A stretch of DNA of 59,408 nucleotides from Pseudomonas sp. ISL-84 (GTDB taxonomy: Bacteria; Bacillota; Bacilli; Bacillales; Cytobacillaceae), in assembly GCA_018613035.1 (NCBI GenBank), contig JAGGRA010000045.1, positions 1 through 59,408 on the forward strand. The letters are read 5' to 3'. Shown one piece after another: positions 1 through 9,212 of this stretch. The translations under genes were made by a program, and so were the position numbers. The notes below the pieces were generated by a model. That model was given only the letters and a program-made list of their open reading frames with translations, did no database searches and had not been told where the DNA came from. The stretch's first letter is position 1; each line of letters begins with the position of its first letter.

Positions 1-9
1 CCGGGCAAT

Positions 10-38
10 AAAAAGAGCACCTGATGGGTGCTCTTTTT
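10..38 (+). terminator. Intrinsic terminator of an upstream unit
   Basis: A 12-bp perfect stem (10-21 with 27-38) encloses a 5-nt loop, and the last five stem bases are T, followed by more T-rich sequence. The gene it ends lies before the window. The A-run on the other side lets it also work on the minus strand. Confidence 0.85.
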
Positions 39-100
39 GTGTTTTTATTTATTTTTAGCTTATAAATATCGCTTATTTCTCTAAAGTAGACACTTTTTTT

Positions 101-238
101 GGGTCACTCACCATGCTTTATAGGGAATAACGGTCACTTTCTTAGATTTATCGGTCAGAATTCCATTTTATCAGTCACTTCTTTCAATATATCGGTCAGA
201 TTTCATTTTTATCGGTCACTTTTCCCATATATCGGTCA
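101..238 (+). repeat. Phased short-repeat array (TATCGGTCA units)
   Basis: The motif (T)ATCGGTCA(C/G) or a one-base variant recurs with its GGTCA core at 102, 132, 153, 173 (as AGTCA), 194, 214 and 234. After a first gap of 30 bp the spacing is 20-21 bp, about two turns of B-DNA. The linkers are T-rich and vary. It lies between the terminator at 10-38 and the end of csfB. An open frame of 71 codons runs through it but looks like a by-product of the repeats. The rest of 39-447 shows nothing else I can name. Confidence 0.75.
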
Positions 239-418
239 GTTGGCTCTATGGTGCCTTTTTGAAGCAATACAACTATATCGAGCAATTAGAAACTTCCAAC
301 TTCCATTTTATTAAATATCGAATATTACCAAATATTAATTAGAGTTTCACAATTAATTGGTCTCAATCAAGGTAATGATTCCTCCTTGCCTCTACCGGCA
401 GCATAAGTCCAGCAAAAA

Positions 419-449
419 TAAAAGGCCCCTGTTCAAGGAGCTCCCTTTT
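419..449 (-). terminator. Probable terminator of csfB
   Basis: Read on the minus strand just after the csfB stop, an imperfect hairpin with G-U pairs (TCCTT/AGGGG core, plus an AAAAGG/CCTTTT outer pairing) ends in CCTTTTATTTTT. The stem is weak in places, so this is a moderate call. Confidence 0.5.
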
Positions 450-651
450 AAGAAAATATTTCTGGCATTGTTATTTTTTTTAGTTTCTTTAAGTAATAAT
501 TATATCTTGGATTACTTGTATCTGTAGTAATTAAATCTTTTTCACAATCTGTGCAGATAAAAGAAGTGTATAGATGTATTCCCCTTGTTTTAGCCTGCTC
601 GCAAATGACACATTCTTCTCCTGCATGTTTTTTTGCTAATAGCGAACCCAA
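448..651 (-). CDS. csfB: Anti-sigma-G factor Gin (CsfB)
   Basis: This 67-residue protein matches the Gin/CsfB family, which binds and inhibits the late forespore sigma factor SigG (and SigE) so that its activity starts only after engulfment. The family's two zinc-binding pairs are visible as CVIC (near residue 14) and CTDC (near residue 33), with the GIHLYT stretch between them. The start is TTG at 651-649, chosen because GGAGGTG lies at plus positions 658-664, about 7 nt upstream. A SigF/SigG-type promoter lies upstream. In B. subtilis, as I recall, csfB is co-oriented with yaaO; here it is on the opposite strand, and xpaC and yaaN are not between the two genes. Confidence 0.9.
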   Translation of the reverse strand: MGSLLAKKHAGEECVICEQAKTRGIHLYTSFICTDCEKDLITTDTSNPRYNYYLKKLKKITMPEIFS

Positions 652-671
652 TCACTCCACCTCCATACACT

Positions 672-701
672 TATTCTGCCCAGTAATATTTTATTGTATA
701 C
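672..701 (-). promoter_or_regulatory. SigF/SigG-type promoter of csfB
   Basis: On the minus strand GTATA (plus 697-701) is followed by 18 nt and then CAGAATA. This fits the SigG pattern GHATR-N18-CATnnTA with one mismatch. Read as SigF it is GTATA-N15-GGGCAGAATA, also with one mismatch. csfB is known to be a forespore gene, which agrees. Confidence 0.6.
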
Positions 702-918
702 AATTTTTCGAATATTCATTGGCGGTTTTTTTGAGGTTACTTGATTAATATTGTATGATGGAAATCCCATTTGGGTGTATGTCTATCATGGATTTCTTTA
801 TAAAATTGCTTATTTAACGAGGGGACTGGCTATATTGCAGGTGTGGCTCTTTATAGGACATACCCTATTTGTTAAAATAGGATAAGAATCTAAGGAAAGT
901 GCAATAATTGGTGATGAA

Positions 919-2370
919 ATGAATCAGAAACGGACTCCATTATTTGATCAGTTGAAAAAGCATTCCTCACAGCACCCTATATCTTTTCATGTCCCGGGAC
1001 ATAAGTATGGAGAACTTTTAAGCTATGGAGAATCAGAATTTTTTAAAGATATTTTAAAGCTGGATGCCACGGAACTCGGCAGCCTGGATGATTTGCACTC
1101 TCCCGGTGGAGTGATATTGGAGTCTCAAAGGCTGCTTGCAAATTTGTACGGCGTCTCCACAAGTTATTTCTTGGTAAATGGGTCAACTGCAGGGAACCTC
1201 GCTATGATTATGGCGGCGGCTGAAGAGAATGATACCGTATTAGTTCAGCGAAATTGCCATAAGTCGATCCTTAACGGTATTTCTTTGGCTAAGGCTGATC
1301 CGGTTTTTTTAGCACCTGAATATAACCATGATTGGGGCGTGGCTGGAGGCGTACCGTTCGAGACGGTAAAAGAAGCAATCGGACGATACCCGCATGCCAA
1401 AGCGCTGATTTTAACGTATCCTAATTATTATGGAATGGTTTCCGACTTGGAGCAGATTATTACTCATGCTCATCACTATGGGATACCAGTGCTGGTGGAT
1501 GAGGCGCATGGGGCGCATTTTATTGGAGCAAAGTGCTTTCCGGCTTCCGCTGTCCAACTCAAAGCGGATATTGTTATACAATCAGCCCATAAGACACTGC
1601 CTGCTATGACGATGGGGGCGTACCTGCATTTTAATAGCAAACTTGTAAATGAAAAAAAATTAAGCAGCTATTTGGGATTACTCCAATCAAGCAGCCCGTC
1701 ATATCCAATTATGGCCTCGCTTGATATGGCCAGGGCATACTTAGCATCTTTTTCAGATAAAGATGCAGATAAACTATACGAAAAGATTGAAAACTTTAGG
1801 AATGCACTAAACAGAATAAGGGGAATTAAGGTCCTCTCTTATAAAAATAATATCGGTGACCCTTTAAAAGTTACAATTCAATCCACTACTTCTCTAAGCG
1901 GATATGAACTTCAGCAGATTCTGGAGCAGCATGGTATCTATGCGGAAATGGCTGATCCCTATAACGTCTTGCTCGTTTTTCCGCTGCTAAAATCAAACAT
2001 GGACTACTCGGTTGAAGGGGTTATCAATTGTTTGGAGAAAGAGTTAAAAACTTATATAACCACAGAAGATCCAAAAAAGAAAATCATATTTTCAAAAGAG
2101 CCTGTTTCAGAGCTTTCTTTCAATCAAAAGAAACGAGAAGGCCATACCAAAAAAACAGTTCTGCTTGAGGACTCTGTCGGCAGGATAAGTGCACAGCAGG
2201 TGACCCCTTATCCGCCCGGCATTCCACTTTTATTTCCGGGAGAACCAATACACAAGGAAGATATCCAAAATATAAGAATTCTTTTGGAAGCCGGTGCGCG
2301 CTTTCAAAATGAGGAAAATATTCAACAAGGTACCATTAAGATATATGAACAGCTGGAGGAAGTATTATGA
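919..2370 (+). CDS. yaaO: Orn/Lys/Arg decarboxylase family protein YaaO
   Basis: This is a PLP-dependent fold-type I decarboxylase of the short Gram-positive Orn/Lys/Arg decarboxylase family (483 aa, usual length about 480). The Schiff-base lysine is K225 in SAHKTL, and the cofactor motif DEAHG is at residues 194-198. The N-terminal FHVPGHK stretch is typical of the family. The substrate cannot be told from sequence; the B. subtilis paralogue SpeA is an arginine decarboxylase, so polyamine synthesis is only a guess. ATG at 919 follows a GGTGAT sequence at 910-915. An 18-bp palindromic stretch (864-881) precedes it. Its end overlaps tmk by 4 bp, so the two are co-translated. Confidence 0.88.
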   Translation: MNQKRTPLFDQLKKHSSQHPISFHVPGHKYGELLSYGESEFFKDILKLDATELGSLDDLHSPGGVILESQRLLANLYGVSTSYFLVNGSTAGNLAMIMAAAEENDTVLVQRNCHKSILNGISLAKADPVFLAPEYNHDWGVAGGVPFETVKEAIGRYPHAKALILTYPNYYGMVSDLEQIITHAHHYGIPVLVDEAHGAHFIGAKCFPASAVQLKADIVIQSAHKTLPAMTMGAYLHFNSKLVNEKKLSSYLGLLQSSSPSYPIMASLDMARAYLASFSDKDADKLYEKIENFRNALNRIRGIKVLSYKNNIGDPLKVTIQSTTSLSGYELQQILEQHGIYAEMADPYNVLLVFPLLKSNMDYSVEGVINCLEKELKTYITTEDPKKKIIFSKEPVSELSFNQKKREGHTKKTVLLEDSVGRISAQQVTPYPPGIPLLFPGEPIHKEDIQNIRILLEAGARFQNEENIQQGTIKIYEQLEEVL

Positions 2371-3005
2371 ATAAGGGAATGTTTATTACCATTGAAGGGC
2401 CTGAAGGTGCCGGAAAAACAACCATCATTAGTTTACTGGCAAAGAGGCTTGGAGCGGAAGGCTATAAGATCCTTCAAACGAGGGAGCCAGGCGGAATTGA
2501 AATTGCTGAACAAATCAGAGGTGTAATCCTCGATAAAAATAATACAAAGATGGACCCGAGGACCGAAGCTCTTTTATATGCAGCGGCTAGAAGGCAGCAC
2601 CTGATTGAAAAGGTGAAGCCCGCATTAGAAAAAGGGTATGTAATATTATGTGACAGGTTTATTGACAGCTCCCTTGCTTATCAAGGGTATGCAAGAGGAT
2701 TAGGCATTGAGGAGGTTTTCTCCATTAATAGCTTTGCAATTGAGGGAATGATGCCTAAGCTAACATTGTACTTCGATATTGAACCAGAGGCTGGGTTGGA
2801 GAGAATCAATCAGCATAAGGGCAGGGAAGTAAATCGTCTTGACCTGGAAAAATTAGATTTTCACCATAAAGTACGGGAAGGATATCTCAAATTAATGAAC
2901 CTTTATCCTGACAGAATTTATAAGATTGATGCTTCCAGGCCGGTAGAGGAGGTATATAAGCAGGCAGATGAAAAATTAAAAGAAGTGTTAGAAGGGAAAA
3001 TATAA
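2367..3005 (+). CDS. tmk: Thymidylate kinase
   Basis: It phosphorylates dTMP to dTDP with ATP, the step that feeds dTTP synthesis in the cytoplasm. The P-loop GPEGAGKT is at residues 11-18, followed by the TREPGG stretch near residue 37 and the [12 protein letters not shown] motif near residue 92 that binds the nucleotide. The length of 212 aa is standard. Its ATG overlaps the yaaO stop codon (ATGA), and a strong terminator follows 7 nt after the stop, so yaaO-tmk forms a closed two-gene unit. Confidence 0.97.
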   Translation: MNKGMFITIEGPEGAGKTTIISLLAKRLGAEGYKILQTREPGGIEIAEQIRGVILDKNNTKMDPRTEALLYAAARRQHLIEKVKPALEKGYVILCDRFIDSSLAYQGYARGLGIEEVFSINSFAIEGMMPKLTLYFDIEPEAGLERINQHKGREVNRLDLEKLDFHHKVREGYLKLMNLYPDRIYKIDASRPVEEVYKQADEKLKEVLEGKI

Positions 3006-3011
3006 GAAGGG

Positions 3012-3043
3012 CCTTAAAGATTTTATATCTTTAAGGTTTTTTT
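3012..3043 (+). terminator. Terminator after tmk
   Basis: A 10-bp perfect stem (CCTTAAAGAT with ATCTTTAAGG) has a 5-nt loop and is followed by seven T. It closes the yaaO-tmk unit. Confidence 0.93.
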
Positions 3044-3175
3044 GTAAGAGTGCAAGAGCGTGTGGCTATCTGCTATATGTAAGGCAGCAGCTTCAGCCGG
3101 AAATAAAAAAGAGGCAATTTTTTTAAAAATAATCTCCGCAGTATTCCCTTAATTTCTGCTTGAGCATAAAATAAT

Positions 3176-3559
<384 letters not shown>

Positions 3560-3614
3560 TAAACCATTATTATTTTTACAGGGTCCAATGCTACCTTTTT
3601 CGGAGGATTAATGT

Positions 3615-4055
3615 ATGAAAATCAACCAGGATCTTCGGCTCAAAATGGAAAATATCCGCCAGGACCAAAAGCAGGCAGCGGGGAATGGCACCAAGTTTTA
3701 TGAACTGGTTCAGAAGCAGGACCAGAAGTTGCAGGCTTCACAGCTCCAGGGATTATTAAAAGAGATTGATGCCGCCGGTGAACGCCTTGCCCGGTCCCGG
3801 ACTTTTAAGGACTTGGCAAAGTTTAAAACATTGGTTAAGAAGTTTGTGAAGGAAGCCGTTGAGTTTGGCATGGAGCTAAAGCAATCACATAGCTGGAATC
3901 AATTTGGACAAGGCAGGTCGCTAAGGGTTGTCGAAACCGTTGATGAAAAGCTTTCTGAGCTGACAGATGAACTAATGAAAAAGGAAGAATCCTCGATTGA
4001 TATACTTGGAAAAGTCGGAGAAATTAAAGGTCTTTTAATAAATTTATATACGTAA
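3615..4055 (+). CDS. yaaR: YaaR family protein (DUF327)
   Basis: A 146-residue, highly charged, mostly helical protein matching the DUF327/YaaR family of unknown function. No signal peptide or membrane segment is visible. The family sits between the c-di-AMP receptor gene and holB throughout bacilli, and the short gap to holB suggests co-transcription, but that does not tell its role. The start ATG follows GGAGG at 3602-3606. Confidence 0.88.
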   Translation: MKINQDLRLKMENIRQDQKQAAGNGTKFYELVQKQDQKLQASQLQGLLKEIDAAGERLARSRTFKDLAKFKTLVKKFVKEAVEFGMELKQSHSWNQFGQGRSLRVVETVDEKLSELTDELMKKEESSIDILGKVGEIKGLLINLYT

Positions 4056-4068
4056 GTGAGTGATTGTT

Positions 4069-5076
4069 GTGGGAAAAACGTGGGAACAGCTGGAGTCCAT
4101 ACAGCCAGTAGTATTGAAAATGTTTAAAAATAGCATAGTGAAGGATCGGCTGGCCCACGCCTACTTGTTTGAGGGTATGAAAGGGACAGGGAAGCGGGAA
4201 GCGAGCACACTTTTGGCAAAAAGCCAATTCTGCAAGGCTCCCGTTGAAGGGTATGTTCCATGTGAAACATGTTCAAACTGTAAAAGGATTAATAGCGGTA
4301 ATCACCCGGATGTTCATATTGTAGAGCCGGACGGACTCTCTATTAAAAAGAATCAGATTCAAAGCCTTCAGGAAGAGTTTTCAAAAACAGGTGTAGAATC
4401 AAAAAGAAAACTTTATGTGATTGTACATGCAGACAGGATGACTGTAAATGCTGCCAATAGTCTGCTGAAATTTCTGGAGGAACCTCATGCGCAAACGACT
4501 GCCATTTTAATTACTGAACAGTCCCAGCAAATGCTTCCTACTATTCTATCGCGCTGCCAGACGATTTCTTTTAAACCTTTGTCCCCAGCTGAAATGATCG
4601 AACAGTTAAAGAATAATGGAGTAGATCCTAGCCGGGCACCATTACTTGCACAAATTACCAATAATTTGGATGAAGCTTTGGAGTATAGTTCTGATGATTG
4701 GTTTGTACAAGCACAAAAAATAGTGTTAAAATTATATGAAGTGGTTAAGAAAAATCCGCTTGAGGCAATGGTTGCCCTTCAGGAGGATTGGTTCTTGCAC
4801 TTTAAAGAGAAAGAGCAGATTGATCGCGGCTTAGATTTATTACTTCTTATTTTTAAAGATTTATTATATATACAGCTTGGGAAACAGGACCAGGTTGTCC
4901 ATCTAAACGAAAAGAATCGTTTAGAGCAGTTTGCACTGCAATCTTCTACAAAGCGACTAACAGAACAGATGACGGCTGTTTTGGAAGCGAAAAGAAAATT
5001 GCAGGCAAATATGAATCCGCAGCTGTTGATGGAACAGCTTGTGTTAAAATTGCAGGAGGGATCTTCCTTTGTATGA
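4069..5076 (+). CDS. holB: DNA polymerase III subunit delta prime
   Basis: This is the clamp-loader delta' subunit, part of the complex that loads the beta sliding clamp at primer ends. It carries the Walker A-like GMKGTGKREA stretch near residue 36, a zinc-binding CETCSNCKR motif near residues 61-69 and the SRC motif (LSRCQTISF), as expected for delta'. I place the start at GTG 4069: MGKTWEQ then aligns in length with the B. subtilis N-terminus, and AAGTGAG lies 8 nt upstream. A GTG at 4060 in the same frame is the alternative. The end overlaps ricT by 8 bp. Confidence 0.93.
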   Translation: MGKTWEQLESIQPVVLKMFKNSIVKDRLAHAYLFEGMKGTGKREASTLLAKSQFCKAPVEGYVPCETCSNCKRINSGNHPDVHIVEPDGLSIKKNQIQSLQEEFSKTGVESKRKLYVIVHADRMTVNAANSLLKFLEEPHAQTTAILITEQSQQMLPTILSRCQTISFKPLSPAEMIEQLKNNGVDPSRAPLLAQITNNLDEALEYSSDDWFVQAQKIVLKLYEVVKKNPLEAMVALQEDWFLHFKEKEQIDRGLDLLLLIFKDLLYIQLGKQDQVVHLNEKNRLEQFALQSSTKRLTEQMTAVLEAKRKLQANMNPQLLMEQLVLKLQEGSSFV

Positions 5077-5896
5077 TGTAGTAGGAGTGCGCTTTAAAAA
5101 AGCGGGCAAGATATATTATTTTGATCCCGGAGATCTCTCAATACAAAAGGATGACTTTGTCATTGTCGAAACCGTTAGAGGCGTAGAGTACGGAAAAGTA
5201 GTGATAGCCCCGAAACAGGTTGATGAACATGATGTTGTCCTGCCATTAAAAAAGGTCCTTCGTATTGCAGATCAAAAGGATCGCATGATTGTTGAGGAGA
5301 ACAAGCAGGCCGCTAAAGAAGCATATGAGGTTTGCTGTGAGAAGGTCAATACACATCAGCTTGATATGAAGCTTGTGGATGTTGAATATACATTTGATCG
5401 AAATAAAGTCATATTTTATTTTACGGCTGATGGGCGGGTTGACTTTCGTGAACTCGTAAAAGACCTTGCAGCCATATTTAGGACAAGAATTGAACTTCGC
5501 CAGATTGGTGTGAGGGATGAAGCAAAAATGCTGGGCGGCATAGGCCCTTGTGGAAGGATGCTTTGCTGTTCCACATTCCTTGGCGATTTTGATCCGGTAT
5601 CCATAAAAATGGCAAAGGACCAGAATCTTTCGTTAAACCCTACGAAAATTTCAGGTTTATGCGGGCGCTTAATGTGCTGCCTGAAATATGAGAATGACGA
5701 GTACGAAGCAGCTAAAGAACAGCTCCCGGACCTTGGGGAATGGATTCAGACCCCTGATGGACCTGGAAAAGTCGTAGGCTTAAATATATTGGAGCGTGTA
5801 CTTCAAGTGGATGTTAAAGAACAGGAGCGCGTACTCGAATATACACTCGATGAAATTTTAAAACAAGGTGCTGTATCAGTTCAGTCCACAGATTAA
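5069..5896 (+). CDS. ricT: RicT (YaaT), regulatory iron-sulfur protein, PSP1 domain
   Basis: RicT forms the RicA-RicF-RicT complex, which binds Fe-S clusters, speeds the Spo0A phosphorelay and steers RNase Y. The PSP1 core carries the cysteine-rich stretches GPCGRMLCC (near residue 158) and LCGRLMCC (near residue 197) that supply cluster ligands. The length of 275 aa is standard. The start is TTG 5069 inside the end of holB, supported by GGAGGG at 5055-5060 and by the family N-terminus MYDVVGVRFKKAGK. Overlap with holB points to translational coupling. Confidence 0.95.
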   Translation: MYDVVGVRFKKAGKIYYFDPGDLSIQKDDFVIVETVRGVEYGKVVIAPKQVDEHDVVLPLKKVLRIADQKDRMIVEENKQAAKEAYEVCCEKVNTHQLDMKLVDVEYTFDRNKVIFYFTADGRVDFRELVKDLAAIFRTRIELRQIGVRDEAKMLGGIGPCGRMLCCSTFLGDFDPVSIKMAKDQNLSLNPTKISGLCGRLMCCLKYENDEYEAAKEQLPDLGEWIQTPDGPGKVVGLNILERVLQVDVKEQERVLEYTLDEILKQGAVSVQSTD

Positions 5897-5908
5897 GAGG
5901 TGGAAGGC

Positions 5909-6283
5909 GTGGATAAAAAAGAAATCTTTGACTCAGTAAGTAACATGGAAACCCAAATTGGAGAGTTATATCAGCAGCTTGGTGAGTTAAAGCAGCATTT
6001 GGCAGAAATACTTGAAGAGAATAACTCTTTAAAGCTGGAAAATGAACATTTAAGACGCCATTTAGACATATCTACAGAAAAGGAAAGCACATCGGTTAAA
6101 AAGAAAAAAGCAGTGCAGCCTGCCGGAGATACGGATGATGATAAGGTGATCGATATCGGTGAAGGCTATGATAATCTTGCCCGCCTCTATCAGGAAGGTT
6201 TTCACATTTGTAATCTCCATTTTGGCAGCCCTAGAAAAGAGGGCGACTGCCTGTTTTGCTTGTCTTTCCTTAATAAAAAGTAA
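5909..6283 (+). CDS. yabA: Replication initiation control protein YabA
   Basis: YabA binds DnaA and the DnaN clamp and restrains over-initiation of replication. An N-terminal leucine-rich coiled coil (about residues 5-60) drives tetramer formation, and the C-terminus has the zinc-binding pattern FHICNLH...CLFC. I chose GTG 5909 because MDKKEIFD matches the family N-terminus and AGAGGTGG lies just upstream; an in-frame GTG at 5900 would sit inside that ribosome binding site. It is the last gene before a strong terminator. Confidence 0.94.
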   Translation: MDKKEIFDSVSNMETQIGELYQQLGELKQHLAEILEENNSLKLENEHLRRHLDISTEKESTSVKKKKAVQPAGDTDDDKVIDIGEGYDNLARLYQEGFHICNLHFGSPRKEGDCLFCLSFLNKK

Positions 6284-6289
6284 ACTTTT

Positions 6290-6320
6290 AGCCTTCCTGA
6301 TTAAAGGAAGGCTATTTTTT
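6290..6320 (+). terminator. Terminator after yabA
   Basis: An 8-bp stem AGCCTTCC/GGAAGGCT with an 8-nt loop is followed by ATTTTTT. It ends the darA-yabA operon. Confidence 0.9.
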
Positions 6321-6384
6321 CCATATGAAAGAGTCTTAATCAGTCTTTTTCAAAAAGGGAATACTAAAGGAAAGTGCTGACATT

Positions 6385-6566
6385 GGCTCTCTGTTGATTA
6401 AAAGTGAAGGCGTGAGATCCTCGAAAAAGCATTCGCATTTTCTTCGTCCGATCCCTGTTCAAGAATGCTGGCCAAGGCTCAGAGCGCCGCAGAGGGCCCG
6501 GACCGCCCTCTGTTCGCTGAAGCCTGGAGAGGATAATCAACAGAAAAGTTTATTCATCAAAGCTTT
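6385..6566 (+). repeat. Family A MITE-like repeat, copy A1
   Basis: The segment begins GGCTCTCTGTTGATT and ends AATCAACAG plus a degenerate right end, so its ends are inverted repeats. The interior (agatcctcgaaaa..., agcattcgcatttt...) matches copy A4 at 18595-18824. No clear target duplication flanks it. Short open frames inside are not convincing genes. It fills the gap between yabA and yabB. Confidence 0.7.
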
Positions 6567-6608
6567 CAAAAAGAATACATTTAGGAAACAGAGCATGGAG
6601 GATCAGGT

Positions 6609-7349
6609 ATGGACTTTTTAAAAGAAGGTGAGCGGCTGGATTATTTGCTGGCAGAGGATATGCGTATTATTCAAAGCCCGGCTGTATTTTCTTTCTCGCT
6701 GGATGCTGTATTGCTGGCCAGGTTTGTATATGTGCCAATTCAAAAAGGCAATCTTATTGATTTATGCAGCGGAAATGGGGTGATTCCGCTCTTTTTAAGC
6801 GCAAGAACAAAGGGAACAATTACAGGGGTGGAGATTCAGGAGCGATTATTTGATATGGCAGCAAGGAGCATTGAATACAACAATCTTAAGGATCGTATTC
6901 AAATGATCCATGGAGATATTAAAGAAATGCCCAAGGTTCTGGGGTATGGGAAATTTGATGTTGTGACCTGCAACCCTCCGTATTTTCCTACACCATCCCG
7001 TGATGAAATCAATGAAAATGAACATTTAGCCATTGCCCGCCATGAAATTCTATGTACTCTGGAGGATGCCATTAAAGCATCAAGCCAGCTGGCGAGACAG
7101 GGCGGCAAGGTTGCATTTGTTCATCGGCCGGGCAGATTCCTGGATATCGTCACCTTAATGCGGAAATATAAGCTTGAACCAAAAAAAGTGCAATTTGTGT
7201 ATCCAAAGGCAGGGAAGGAAGCGAATACCCTGCTGATTGAAGCTGTTAAAAACGGAAGCCCGGATTTAAAAATCCTGCCGCCCTTATTTGTATATAATGA
7301 TGAAAATGAATACACACCTGAAATAAGAGAGATTTTATATGGAGAATAG
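6609..7349 (+). CDS. yabB: tRNA1(Val) A37 N6-methyltransferase-like protein YabB
   Basis: A SAM-dependent methyltransferase of 246 aa related to TrmN6. The SAM-binding loop is [12 protein letters not shown] near residue 52, and the catalytic motif of N6-adenine methylases is VVTCNPPYF near residue 118. By family it methylates A37 of a tRNA, but the exact tRNA in this lineage is inferred. ATG 6609 follows GGAGG at 6597-6601. The end overlaps yazA by 11 bp, so the two are coupled. Confidence 0.9.
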   Translation: MDFLKEGERLDYLLAEDMRIIQSPAVFSFSLDAVLLARFVYVPIQKGNLIDLCSGNGVIPLFLSARTKGTITGVEIQERLFDMAARSIEYNNLKDRIQMIHGDIKEMPKVLGYGKFDVVTCNPPYFPTPSRDEINENEHLAIARHEILCTLEDAIKASSQLARQGGKVAFVHRPGRFLDIVTLMRKYKLEPKKVQFVYPKAGKEANTLLIEAVKNGSPDLKILPPLFVYNDENEYTPEIREILYGE

Positions 7350-7602
7350 CCACTATTTTTATGTTCTTCATTGCAGGGATGGCAGTTTATATGCAGGCTA
7401 CACGAATGATCTTGAAAAAAGAATAAAGGTCCATAATGAGGGAAAAGGAGCCAAGTATACAAGAGGCAGAGGGCCGGTTAAACTGATTTTCTCTAAATCA
7501 TTTTCGGATAAGAGTGAAGCTATGAGAGCTGAATATGAATTTAAACAATGGCCCAGGAAAAAGAAGGATGAGTTTTTAAAACTACATAATATTTCATTAT
7601 AA
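7339..7602 (+). CDS. yazA: GIY-YIG domain protein YazA
   Basis: An 87-residue stand-alone GIY-YIG nuclease-superfamily domain of the UPF0213/YazA group. The motif appears as [18 protein letters not shown] (residues 5-22), followed by the RRxxH-like [10 protein letters not shown] helix. Whether it cuts DNA in the cell is unknown. The start lies inside the end of yabB. Family B element B1 follows within 20 bp of its stop. Confidence 0.9.
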   Translation: MENSHYFYVLHCRDGSLYAGYTNDLEKRIKVHNEGKGAKYTRGRGPVKLIFSKSFSDKSEAMRAEYEFKQWPRKKKDEFLKLHNISL

Positions 7603-7618
7603 AAATTTTAGAACGGTA

Positions 7619-7740
7619 TAGCTCCGAGCGCCATCAGCTCGAAATCTTAAGTATGTCTAGTTTCGGCTAGGGATTCGAGACATAAGGCAACCCCTTTTTG
7701 AAGGTGAAAATACCTTCGATGGCGCTCTGCGCTTTTCGCG
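7619..7740 (+). repeat. Family B structured repeat, copy B1
   Basis: Starts TAGCTCC and ends GCGCTTTTCGCG. A perfect 10-bp stem GAGCGCCATC (7626-7635) with GATGGCGCTC (7718-7727) closes an 82-nt interior. The ends match the other family B copies. It ends about 10 bp before the ribosome binding site of rsmI, so it would lie in that gene's leader. Confidence 0.75.
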
Positions 7741-7758
7741 AGGAAACGGGTGGTACAT

Positions 7759-8637
7759 ATGTGGCAGCAAAAAAGCTTTGAGAATGAAGAGACAAAAGGA
7801 ATCCTTTATTTAGTTCCAACTCCGATTGGAAACCTTGAAGATATGAGTTTTAGGGCCGTAAGAATTTTAAAAGAGGCTGATTTTATTGCTGCGGAGGATA
7901 CACGCAATACAAAGAAGCTTTGCAATCATTTTGAGATTGTAACACCAATTATTAGTTATCATGAACATAATAAGGAAGCAAGCGGGCACAAGCTTCTGGA
8001 GAAAGTCGCCAATGGGGCGAAAATTGCCCTTGTCAGTGATGCTGGGATGCCGGCTATTTCAGATCCAGGCTATGAGCTTGTAACAGCTGCTGTTGAAGAA
8101 CAGCTGACGGTTGTACCGCTTCCTGGGGCAAATGCTGCATTAACCGGGCTGATTGCTTCGGGAATTAATACACAGCCTTTTTATTTTTATGGCTTCCTAA
8201 ACAGGCAGAAGAAAATAAAAAAACAGGAGCTGGAAAAGCTGGCGAAGCTATCTGCGACAACAATTTTATATGAAGCTCCGCATCGACTTAAGGAGACCCT
8301 TTCATTGATTGAAGATTTGATGGGAAACCGGAACATCTCCTTGTGCCGGGAACTAACGAAAAGATATGAAGAATTTATTAGGGGAACAGTTTCCGAAGCA
8401 ATCGAATGGGCCGCCAGCGGAGAAGTAAGAGGAGAATTTTGCATCATTATTGAAGGGGCCTCTGAGGATATGAAGGTAGAAGAACCAGTATGGTGGGAAA
8501 ATGTTTCAATAGAGGATCATGTAAAGCATTATATAGAAGAAAGTGGGTTAGCCAGCAAAGAAGCCATTAAACAAACAGCAAAGGACAGGGGATTAAACAA
8601 ACGGGATGTATATCATGCCTACCATGTCGAGCAATAA
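7759..8637 (+). CDS. rsmI: 16S rRNA 2'-O-ribose C1402 methyltransferase
   Basis: RsmI methylates the ribose of C1402 in the decoding centre of 16S rRNA. The tetrapyrrole-methylase fold shows in GILYLVPTPIGNLEDM (near residue 14) and AAEDTRNT, then the SAM loop LVSDAGMPAISDPG and the LPGANA motif. The length of 292 aa is standard. ATG 7759 is chosen over GTG 7750 because MWQQKSF aligns in length with the B. subtilis protein; GGGTGG (7748-7753) precedes it. Confidence 0.94.
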   Translation: MWQQKSFENEETKGILYLVPTPIGNLEDMSFRAVRILKEADFIAAEDTRNTKKLCNHFEIVTPIISYHEHNKEASGHKLLEKVANGAKIALVSDAGMPAISDPGYELVTAAVEEQLTVVPLPGANAALTGLIASGINTQPFYFYGFLNRQKKIKKQELEKLAKLSATTILYEAPHRLKETLSLIEDLMGNRNISLCRELTKRYEEFIRGTVSEAIEWAASGEVRGEFCIIIEGASEDMKVEEPVWWENVSIEDHVKHYIEESGLASKEAIKQTAKDRGLNKRDVYHAYHVEQ

Positions 8638-8672
8638 AAAAAGCTTCTCACAGGGGTGAGAAGCTTTTCTCT
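8637..8672. terminator. Bidirectional terminator between rsmI and abrB
   Basis: A 13-bp perfect stem (8639-8651 with 8656-8668) with a 4-nt loop has T-runs on both strands. It serves the convergent rsmI (plus) and abrB (minus). Confidence 0.92.
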
Positions 8673-8675
8673 TTA

Positions 8676-8960
8676 TTATTTTACTAATTCAAAGGTACTT
8701 TGAATTTCTTTTAATAACTGTTCAGCACCGTCACGGCTAAGGATTAGTTTTCCGTTAGCTAAAGAGATATTTTCGTCAGAAACTTCCCCGGTAACCTGGC
8801 ATGTCATGTTTGGCTTGTACTTCTTAAGGATGATTCTTTCGTCATCTACGTAGATTTCCAAAGCATCCTTTTCTGCAATTCCCAATGTACGTCTTAATTC
8901 AATAGGGATAACAACGCGGCCAAGCTCATCAACTTTACGAACAATACCTGTGGATTTCAT
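8676..8960 (-). CDS. abrB: Transition-state regulator AbrB
   Basis: AbrB is the tetrameric DNA-binding repressor of post-exponential genes (biofilm, antibiotics, competence, sporulation such as spoVG). The N-terminal swapped-hairpin DNA-binding domain (residues 1-53) has the standard sequence with DELGRVVIPIELRRTLGI, and the C-terminal multimerisation half contains CQVTGEVSDENI. It has 94 aa. The minus-strand start follows GAGAGGAGAAA. The promoter upstream carries two Spo0A boxes, so phosphorylated Spo0A should repress it. Confidence 0.98.
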   Translation of the reverse strand: MKSTGIVRKVDELGRVVIPIELRRTLGIAEKDALEIYVDDERIILKKYKPNMTCQVTGEVSDENISLANGKLILSRDGAEQLLKEIQSTFELVK

Positions 8961-9013
8961 AATAAATTTCTCCTCTCAAATCTCCAAATAATATTTTTCT
9001 CTATCTATGTTGT

Positions 9014-9030
9014 TTCGTCATTATTCGACA
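9014..9030 (-). promoter_or_regulatory. Tandem Spo0A boxes downstream of abrB promoter
   Basis: On the minus strand TGTCGAA (plus 9024-9030) and TGACGAA (plus 9014-9020) lie exactly 10 bp apart, one helical turn. They fall about 10-27 nt after the expected transcription start, the same arrangement as in the B. subtilis abrB promoter, where bound Spo0A blocks transcription. Confidence 0.85.
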
Positions 9031-9047
9031 AAATCTTTATTAATTAC

Positions 9048-9076
9048 ATAATACCAGCCATTCCCAAATACGTCAA
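9048..9076 (-). promoter_or_regulatory. SigA promoter of abrB
   Basis: On the minus strand TTGACG (plus 9071-9076), a 17-bp spacer and TATTAT (plus 9048-9053) form a good SigA promoter. The predicted start near 9041 places the Spo0A boxes just inside the transcribed region. Confidence 0.8.
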
Positions 9077-9212
9077 TTACTTTATGTTTAATTCAAATAG
9101 AAAATTTTAGGATATACATTGAAGTATTGATACATTAGGGTTTTATTGCTGAAATGTAATAAGAGGAGAATGAAAAATCAAGGTTTTTGCTATATGCCTT
9201 AAAATGACTTGT

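Noticed and set aside
99..314. A 71-codon open frame on the plus strand
   Set aside because: It is made by the phased repeats (recurring IGQ/SVT residues), lacks a ribosome binding site and resembles no family.
6394..6621. A 75-codon open frame before yabB
   Set aside because: It lies in family A copy A1 and would overlap the yabB start.
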